From an uncultured Anaerolineae bacterium (lineage in GTDB: Bacteria > Chloroflexota > Anaerolineae > J036 > Brachytrichaceae), in NCBI GenBank assembly GCA_937927775.1, contig CALBEF010000047.1, forward strand, positions 1 to 61,335: a stretch of 61,335 bases of DNA. The letters are read 5' to 3'. Below, in pieces: positions 57,251 through 61,335 of this stretch (its first letter is position 1; the number at the start of each line of letters is the position of its first letter). The translations under genes and the position numbers were made by a program. The notes beneath the pieces are model-generated. The model searched no databases and was not told the origin of the DNA. It saw nothing but the letters and a program-made list of their open reading frames with translations.

Positions 57251-57313
57251 AATACGCAATACGCAATACGCAATACGCAATACGCAACACGCAATACGCA
57301 ACACGCAATACGG
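57251..57313. repeat. 7-nt tandem array R14 (9 units)
   Basis: Nine phase-perfect heptamers AATACGC with AACACGC variants, one base from the E1 stop codon (57315-57317) and 12 nt upstream of the E2 start. It is the most uniform array in the window. In minus-strand terms the units read GCGTATT, and the bases between the last unit and the E2 ATG must contain the ribosome binding site. Confidence 0.95.
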
Positions 57314-57314
57314 T

Positions 57315-59414
57315 CTAGCTAATCACCTTCCGGCAGGCGGCCACAATGCGCCCGGTGTTCGGAATGGCCAGGTCTTCCAGAATCTCGGCGCGCGGCACCG
57401 GCACATTAGCGGAAGCCACCCGAACCATCGGCGCGTCGAGATAATCAAAGGCTGCTTCGTTGACCTGCATCATCACTTCGTTGATGAAGCTGGTGTTCTC
57501 GTAGGACTCGGTGACGCCCACCAGCCGGCCGGTCTTCTTTACCGAACTCACAACGGTCTCCAGATCGAGCGGCTTCAGCGTGCGCAGGTCGATGACTTCC
57601 ACATCGATGCCCTCTTTGGCCAGGATGTCGGCAGCCTCCAGCGCGCGGTAGACCATGCGCGAGTAGGTCACGAGGGTGATGTCCCTGCCGGCCCGCTTGA
57701 TGTCAGCGACGCCGAAGGGGATGATGTAATCCTCATCGGGCACCGGCCCCTTCTCCTTGTAGAGCATCTTGTGCTCGATGAACATGACCGGGTTGTCGTC
57801 GCGGATGGCAGCCTTCAGCAACCCCCTGGCGTCGTAGGGCGTGGACGGCATGACCACGTAAATGCCGGGGAAGTGCGTCCACAGCGATTCGAGGCTTTGC
57901 GAGTGATGCGCGGCAATGGCGCGGCCGGCGCCGCCTTCGGTGCGCACCACCATCGGCACCGCCGTCTTGCCGCCGAACATGTAACGATTCTTGGCGCCCT
58001 GGTTGGCCAACTGATCCATGGCCAGCGGGGTGAAGTCGACGTACATGATCTCCGAGACGGGCCGCATCCCGGCCATGGCCGCGCCGACAGCCGCGCCGGC
58101 AATGCTGGCTTCGGAGATGGGGGTGTCGAGCACGCGCCATTTGCCGAATTCGGCGTACAGGCCGCGCGTCGCACCGTAAGCGCCGCCATACAGGCCGATG
58201 TCCTCGCCCAGGCAGAACACGCGCTCGTCGCGGATCATTTCTTCGCGCAGCGCGTCGGCGATGGCCTGCGCGTAGGTCACCTGCTTGAACTGGCTAGGGT
58301 TCTCCCTGATCGCCGCGCGCAGACGCCGATCGGTGTCGTAGTCGGCCTGGGTGAATTTGGCCGGCGCAAACACATCGGTCGTCAACTCATCCGGGCTGGG
58401 TTCGGGCGAGGCCTGGGCAAACTGGACAGCCGTCTCGAGCTTGGCCTGCACCGTCTCGTCCATTTTGTCGAACTCGGCCTCGGTCAGCCAGCCGATGGAA
58501 ATCAGGCCGTCGCGCAGCGCGTTGATCGGATCGCGCGCTTTCCACGCCGCTTCTTCTTCTTTGGTGCGATAGGCGCGCGGATCGGAGTGCGAATGGCCGT
58601 AGTAGCGATAGGTCTTGCACTCGACCAGGGTGGGGCCTTCGCCGCGCCGGGCGCGATCGACTGCCTTCTTCACCGCGCCGCGCACGGCCAGCACATCCAT
58701 GCCATCCACTACTTCGCCGGGTATGCCATAGGCGCAGGCGCGCGCGGCGGCATCGGGCAATTTGGTCACTGTCGCCCACGGCACCGACATGCCATACATG
58801 TTGTTCTCGCACACGAACACAACCGGCAGATCCCAGATGCTGGCCATGTTGAGGGACTCGTGGAAGCTGCCCTCGTTGACCGCGCCATCGCCAAAGAAGC
58901 AAATGACCACTTTGCCGGAGCCTTTCATTTTCTCGGCCAGCGCGGCGCCGGTAGCCACAGCGATGTTGCCGCCCACGATGCCGGTCGCGCCGAGATTGCC
59001 GTGCAACACATCGGCGATGTGCATCGAGCCGCCCTTGCCTTTGCAGTAGCCGGTGGCTTTGCCGAGCACTTCGGCCATCATCTTGTTGTAGTGCTCCTGC
59101 TTCAGTTCAGGCGTCTGGGCCACTTTGTCGCCGTGCGCATGACCATGGCCATGGCCGCGATGGGTGCTGGTGATCAGGTCCGTTGTTTCGATTGCGCCAA
59201 CTGCGCCAACCGCCACAGCCTCCTGGCCGGCGTACAGGTGCGACGCGCCCTTCAGCACAGCCTTGCCCAGAAATTCGGCAATCTGGTTCTCCAGCGCGCG
59301 GATCTCCATCATCTGGCGCAGGTAGCCCAGAACCTCGTCACGGGTCAGTTCCTGTTCTTCGATCATTGCCGAGACTTTCTCGGCCAGCGTCATTTGGTGT
59401 TCTGCCACTGCCAT
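57315..59414 (-). CDS. Fused E1 alpha-beta thiamine-diphosphate-dependent 2-oxoacid dehydrogenase
   Basis: A 699-residue fusion. The alpha half (about 1-345) has STHRGHGHGHAHGDKVAQTP, GGSMHIADV and the thiamine-diphosphate motif FFGDGAVNEGSFHESLNMAS, ending with the phosphorylation-loop-like YYGHSHSDPRAYRTKEEE. The beta half (about 365-699) has GEDIGLYGGAYGATRG, VLDTPISEASIAGAAVGAAM and LRTLKPLDLETVVSSVKKTG. Both halves are complete, so the alpha/beta heterotetramer would be a dimer of this chain. Acetoin dehydrogenase-like and pyruvate dehydrogenase-like enzymes share this order. A His-rich stretch HRGHGHGHAHGDK in the alpha part is unusual. E2 follows, so it is probably the E1 of the pyruvate dehydrogenase complex. 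Confidence 0.9.
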   Translation of the reverse strand: MAVAEHQMTLAEKVSAMIEEQELTRDEVLGYLRQMMEIRALENQIAEFLGKAVLKGASHLYAGQEAVAVGAVGAIETTDLITSTHRGHGHGHAHGDKVAQTPELKQEHYNKMMAEVLGKATGYCKGKGGSMHIADVLHGNLGATGIVGGNIAVATGAALAEKMKGSGKVVICFFGDGAVNEGSFHESLNMASIWDLPVVFVCENNMYGMSVPWATVTKLPDAAARACAYGIPGEVVDGMDVLAVRGAVKKAVDRARRGEGPTLVECKTYRYYGHSHSDPRAYRTKEEEAAWKARDPINALRDGLISIGWLTEAEFDKMDETVQAKLETAVQFAQASPEPSPDELTTDVFAPAKFTQADYDTDRRLRAAIRENPSQFKQVTYAQAIADALREEMIRDERVFCLGEDIGLYGGAYGATRGLYAEFGKWRVLDTPISEASIAGAAVGAAMAGMRPVSEIMYVDFTPLAMDQLANQGAKNRYMFGGKTAVPMVVRTEGGAGRAIAAHHSQSLESLWTHFPGIYVVMPSTPYDARGLLKAAIRDDNPVMFIEHKMLYKEKGPVPDEDYIIPFGVADIKRAGRDITLVTYSRMVYRALEAADILAKEGIDVEVIDLRTLKPLDLETVVSSVKKTGRLVGVTESYENTSFINEVMMQVNEAAFDYLDAPMVRVASANVPVPRAEILEDLAIPNTGRIVAACRKVIS

Positions 59415-59451
59415 CCTGGTTTACCTCATCCTGGCGGTCACTTGCGAATCA

Positions 59452-59486
59452 AAAAGCGTGAAGCCGGGGGCGTCACTTTGCGCAAG
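59452..59486. promoter_or_regulatory. Possible DeoR-site variant in front of the E1 gene
   Basis: AAAAGCGTGAA (59452-59462) and TTTGCGCAAG (59478-59487) resemble, in part, the AAAGCGCAAA repeats found upstream of the deoR gene. They lie 38-73 nt upstream of the E1 start. The match is partial, so control of the operon by the DeoR protein is a hypothesis. Confidence 0.25.
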
Positions 59487-59495
59487 CCGGCTCAT

Positions 59496-60284
59496 TTACA
59501 CTGCTATTACCTCAATGCCCTGCGCGCGCACCTGATCCATCCATTCAGCCGAGACATGGCTATCAGTGATCACGCAGTGAATCTGATCAAGTCGGGCAAA
59601 CGAGGCCAGACCCACGCGGCCCCACTTGGTTGCGTCGACAATGGCAATCACCCGGCGGCACATTGCAACGAGCGGGCGTTTCATGTCCGCCTCGTCGGCG
59701 CTGACATCGGTCAATCCTTCGGGCACGCTCAGGCCGTGCGCGCCAAAGAAGCCTTTCTGGATATTGAACCGGCGCAGGGCATCGAGCGAGTCTGCGCGGA
59801 TCAACGAGGCCGTTTCGCGCCGCAGGGTGCCGCCCGGCATGACGACAGTCACACCTGGCGCATCGAGCATCTCCTGGGCCACAGCCAGACTGTTGCTGAT
59901 GACGGTCACATGCCGCCGGCCCTTCAGTTGCCGGGCGATGGCCAGCGCCGTGCTGCTCGAATCCAGGAAAATCGCGTCGCCGTCCATCACCATGGCCGCC
60001 CCGGCTTCGCCGATGCGATCCTTCTCGCGCACCTGCTGCGTCAGGCGCGACGACAGCGAAATGTCTGGCAATGCGCGATTCGCGGTCACCGCGCCGCCAT
60101 GCGTGCGCACCACAAGGTTGCTATCGGCGAGCGCCTGCAAGTCTGCCCGAATCGTCACCTCGGACACACAAAATTCCTGGCTCAGGTCGCCTACAGACAC
60201 GCGGCCCAGTTCATTGACGCGCCGCAGAATCTCCTGCCGGCGCTCCTCCAGAAACAGGTCTTTCGTGACGCTTCGAGTGCCCAT
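59496..60284 (-). CDS. DeoR-family transcriptional regulator
   Basis: A 262-residue DeoR/GlpR-type repressor. The N-terminal winged helix-turn-helix is [20 protein letters not shown] followed by [20 protein letters not shown], and the sugar-phosphate-binding domain has [33 protein letters not shown] and [18 protein letters not shown], ending [20 protein letters not shown]. Such repressors respond to sugar phosphates. It is 81 nt upstream of the E1 gene on the same strand, so it probably controls itself and the E1-E2 genes. Two direct repeats AAAGCGCAAA lie 58 nt upstream. ATG 60284 was chosen over a GTG five codons earlier. Confidence 0.88.
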   Translation of the reverse strand: MGTRSVTKDLFLEERRQEILRRVNELGRVSVGDLSQEFCVSEVTIRADLQALADSNLVVRTHGGAVTANRALPDISLSSRLTQQVREKDRIGEAGAAMVMDGDAIFLDSSSTALAIARQLKGRRHVTVISNSLAVAQEMLDAPGVTVVMPGGTLRRETASLIRADSLDALRRFNIQKGFFGAHGLSVPEGLTDVSADEADMKRPLVAMCRRVIAIVDATKWGRVGLASFARLDQIHCVITDSHVSAEWMDQVRAQGIEVIAV

Positions 60285-60341
60285 ATCGCGTTCACACACA
60301 ACAAGCAGCGATCTTTTGGTATTTTACGATTTCTTTCGGAA

Positions 60342-60375
60342 AAGCGCAAACAGTCAGACTTGTCGAAAGCGCAAA
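60342..60375. promoter_or_regulatory. Direct-repeat operator candidate for the DeoR-family regulator
   Basis: AAAGCGCAAA occurs at 60342-60351 and again at 60366-60375, exactly 24 nt apart, so the copies would lie on the same helix face (about 2.3 turns). DeoR-family repressors often bind repeats of a CGAAA-like half-site; CGAAAGCGC at 60364 and TTTCGGAAAAGCGC at 60335 agree. They lie 58-92 nt upstream of the start codon at 60284. Confidence 0.6.
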
Positions 60376-60559
60376 ATGTGAGGCAGAACATATAGCAGCG
60401 CTGCTGGCGCGCTTGCCCGGCGCTCAGCGCAGTACCCCGACTGCGCCCCATCTCCCCTCCCCTCAACAAGCATCGTGCCGGGCAGGAAGCCGGCGCGACG
60501 TTTTTCAGCGGCTATTGCGTTGCCTGCCCGCCAGCTTCACCCCCGGCAACACAGGCCCA

Positions 60560-60583
60560 AAGGGCTGGATATCTCCAGCCCTT
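60560..60583. terminator. Perfect 10-bp hairpin downstream of the DUF4179-type gene
   Basis: AAGGGCTGGA (60560-60569) and TCCAGCCCTT (60574-60583) form a perfect stem with loop TATC, 30 nt after the stop codon of the leftward gene. Only TTTG follows the stem on the minus strand, so termination may be Rho-assisted or incomplete. Confidence 0.6.
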
Positions 60584-60613
60584 ACAGCACTTCACCAGAC
60601 GCAATCAGAGAGG

Positions 60614-61335
60614 TCAGTTCGAAGAAACCGCTGTCACACTGAAGTCAAATGTGAATGGCCCAATGATTCTCCCGACGGGCACAGGCTCTATTTCCACAGT
60701 TTCCGCAGTTTCCCCTGTAGGCGAGGTCATCTCTGTCGCAGGCAATACGAGTTCTTGTGCGCGCACCTCAAACTGCACATCAAGCACAGGGGAGGCTGAA
60801 CTGTTGTCGAAGATCGCAACGTATGTGCCTTCGCCGGCAGGCAGTGTTACCTGCAGAATATCGGATTGACCTGTGACGCCGTATGCGCCCTGATACGGCA
60901 ACGTGATGCCTGCCCTGTCCGTCAATGTCTCATGGTACGGGTCAAATCGCTGTCCATCAGAACTGCGAAGGGTATACCCTACTAACACCCGGTCGGCATC
61001 AGCGTAAGCCCATTCGACTGTCACAGTGATATTCTCAATCGTTCGACTTAGATTAAGTGGCTGGCTCAGACTCAAATCAATGTGTTGCAATCGCTCGTCC
61101 CTCTCGAATAAGCGATTGAGCCACGGCGCGCCCGCATAGGCTGTTACGCCGAAGACGAACAAAATCGCAAGGGCAACACCCAGCCAACCGAAACGAGTAG
61201 CAGGAAGCAACTGTGGCGGTTGTCTGCGATGCGGCTGAGCAGTCAGACGTTCCCGAAGCGCAGGCCATACGTCACGGTTCGATGGCACCGCCTGCGTTGC
61301 AATCTCATGCAGAGTCTCTCGCAATTCCTGCTTCT
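60614..61335 (-). CDS. Anti-sigma-factor-like membrane protein (DUF4179-type), N-terminus outside the window
   Basis: At least 240 residues, with the frame open to the window edge (Lys-Gln-Glu-Leu-Arg precede the visible part). A cytoplasmic N-terminal region (RETLHEIATQAVPSNRDVWP) precedes a single membrane segment FGWLGVALAILFVFGVTAYA. The extracellular part starts with WLNRLFERDERLQHIDLSLS and SQPLNLSRTIENITVTVEWA, the usual DUF4179/DUF5643 pattern, then beta-rich sequence. Such proteins sit with extracytoplasmic-function sigma factors, and an adjacent sigma gene would be beyond the right edge. Moderate confidence. Confidence 0.7.
   Translation of the reverse strand, partial: KQELRETLHEIATQAVPSNRDVWPALRERLTAQPHRRQPPQLLPATRFGWLGVALAILFVFGVTAYAGAPWLNRLFERDERLQHIDLSLSQPLNLSRTIENITVTVEWAYADADRVLVGYTLRSSDGQRFDPYHETLTDRAGITLPYQGAYGVTGQSDILQVTLPAGEGTYVAIFDNSSASPVLDVQFEVRAQELVLPATEMTSPTGETAETVEIEPVPVGRIIGPFTFDFSVTAVSSN

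Larger units (their letters stand above)
60285..60613. other. Intergenic region upstream of the DeoR gene, no gene seen
   Basis: About 330 nt. The left part holds the direct-repeat operator and AT-rich promoter sequence; the middle is GC-rich with no conserved coding pattern; the right end holds the hairpin of 60560-60583. Open frames on the plus strand lack start signals and domain content. Confidence 0.6.

Noticed and set aside
57213-60395. A 1060-codon open frame on the plus strand across the E1, E2-edge and DeoR region
   Set aside because: It is antisense to the fused E1 and DeoR genes, which have complete family motifs. The GC-rich third codon position gives long open antisense frames; no domain or start signal is visible.

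Overview
The window is a GC-rich (by eye about 63-65 %), gene-dense bacterial chromosome segment with no phage, plasmid or complete transposon. The organism is inferred, not proven, to be a member of the Chloroflexota (Anaerolineae/Caldilineae type). The reasons are a Thr/Pro repeat secreted protein, several small unknown proteins, a livKHMGF operon beside scattered glycoside hydrolases, Uma2 and PIN-like accessory genes, a fused E1 alpha-beta dehydrogenase, and a very high density of the palindrome GCCGGC. About 57 protein genes and one tRNA-Pro(CGG) are supported.

Layout. 1-7017 (minus): a co-directional run of fructose-bisphosphate aldolase, a YbjN-domain protein, phosphofructokinase, a Gfo/Idh/MocA oxidoreductase, a GH29 alpha-L-fucosidase, arginine decarboxylase and a cut-off Uma2-like gene. 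7150-9325 (plus): a LysM/SH3 surface protein and a GHMP sugar kinase. 9379-15503 (minus): GT4 glycosyltransferase, TlyA rRNA methyltransferase, phosphoesterase, SufU/SufS, a secreted unknown and ribosomal protein L25. 15661-18343: small unknowns and a cystathionine gamma-synthase/lyase. 18394-22111 (minus): tandem GNAT, GH172-type hydrolase, an AbrB/PIN toxin-antitoxin pair and an SDR. 22268-27744 (plus): a TIM-barrel hydrolase, then an operon of three different ATP-grasp ligases with one GNAT, the best candidate here for an undescribed biosynthetic pathway. 27851-39277 (minus): Uma2, HAD phosphatase, prmC, prfA, CelD-type GNAT, def, a cNMP/bPH2 membrane protein, WecG and GT4 glycosyltransferases, a membrane zinc peptidase and an enolase-superfamily enzyme. 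39338-41230 (plus): GH127. 41369-43039 (minus): murJ. 43423-48810 (plus): the complete branched-chain amino-acid type ABC transporter. 48896-52331 (plus): tRNA-Pro, FemAB-like, GH1 and a DUF433/DUF5615 pair. 52362-60284 (minus): VOC protein, an extra E1-beta, an L-fucose-isomerase-like protein, E2, fused E1 and a DeoR regulator. A DUF4179-type anti-sigma-like gene runs off the right edge.

The most unusual feature is not a gene. Fourteen phase-locked short tandem arrays occupy intergenic spaces. Most have a 7-nt period, two have 8 and one has 9. Unit sequence differs and drifts from array to array while the period stays exact. Most arrays touch a start or stop codon or an RNA end, and one lies inside murJ, where it encodes an extra linker. 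They resemble the short tandemly repeated repetitive sequences described in cyanobacteria in style, but here a single 61-kb segment carries many sequence versions.

Functionally the window suggests a heterotroph that removes fucose, arabinose and fructose residues from glycans, imports amino acids, runs glycolysis into acetyl-CoA through a lipoyl-dependent complex under DeoR control, and makes surface polysaccharide and peptidoglycan. All functions are read from sequence motifs; none was tested against a database.
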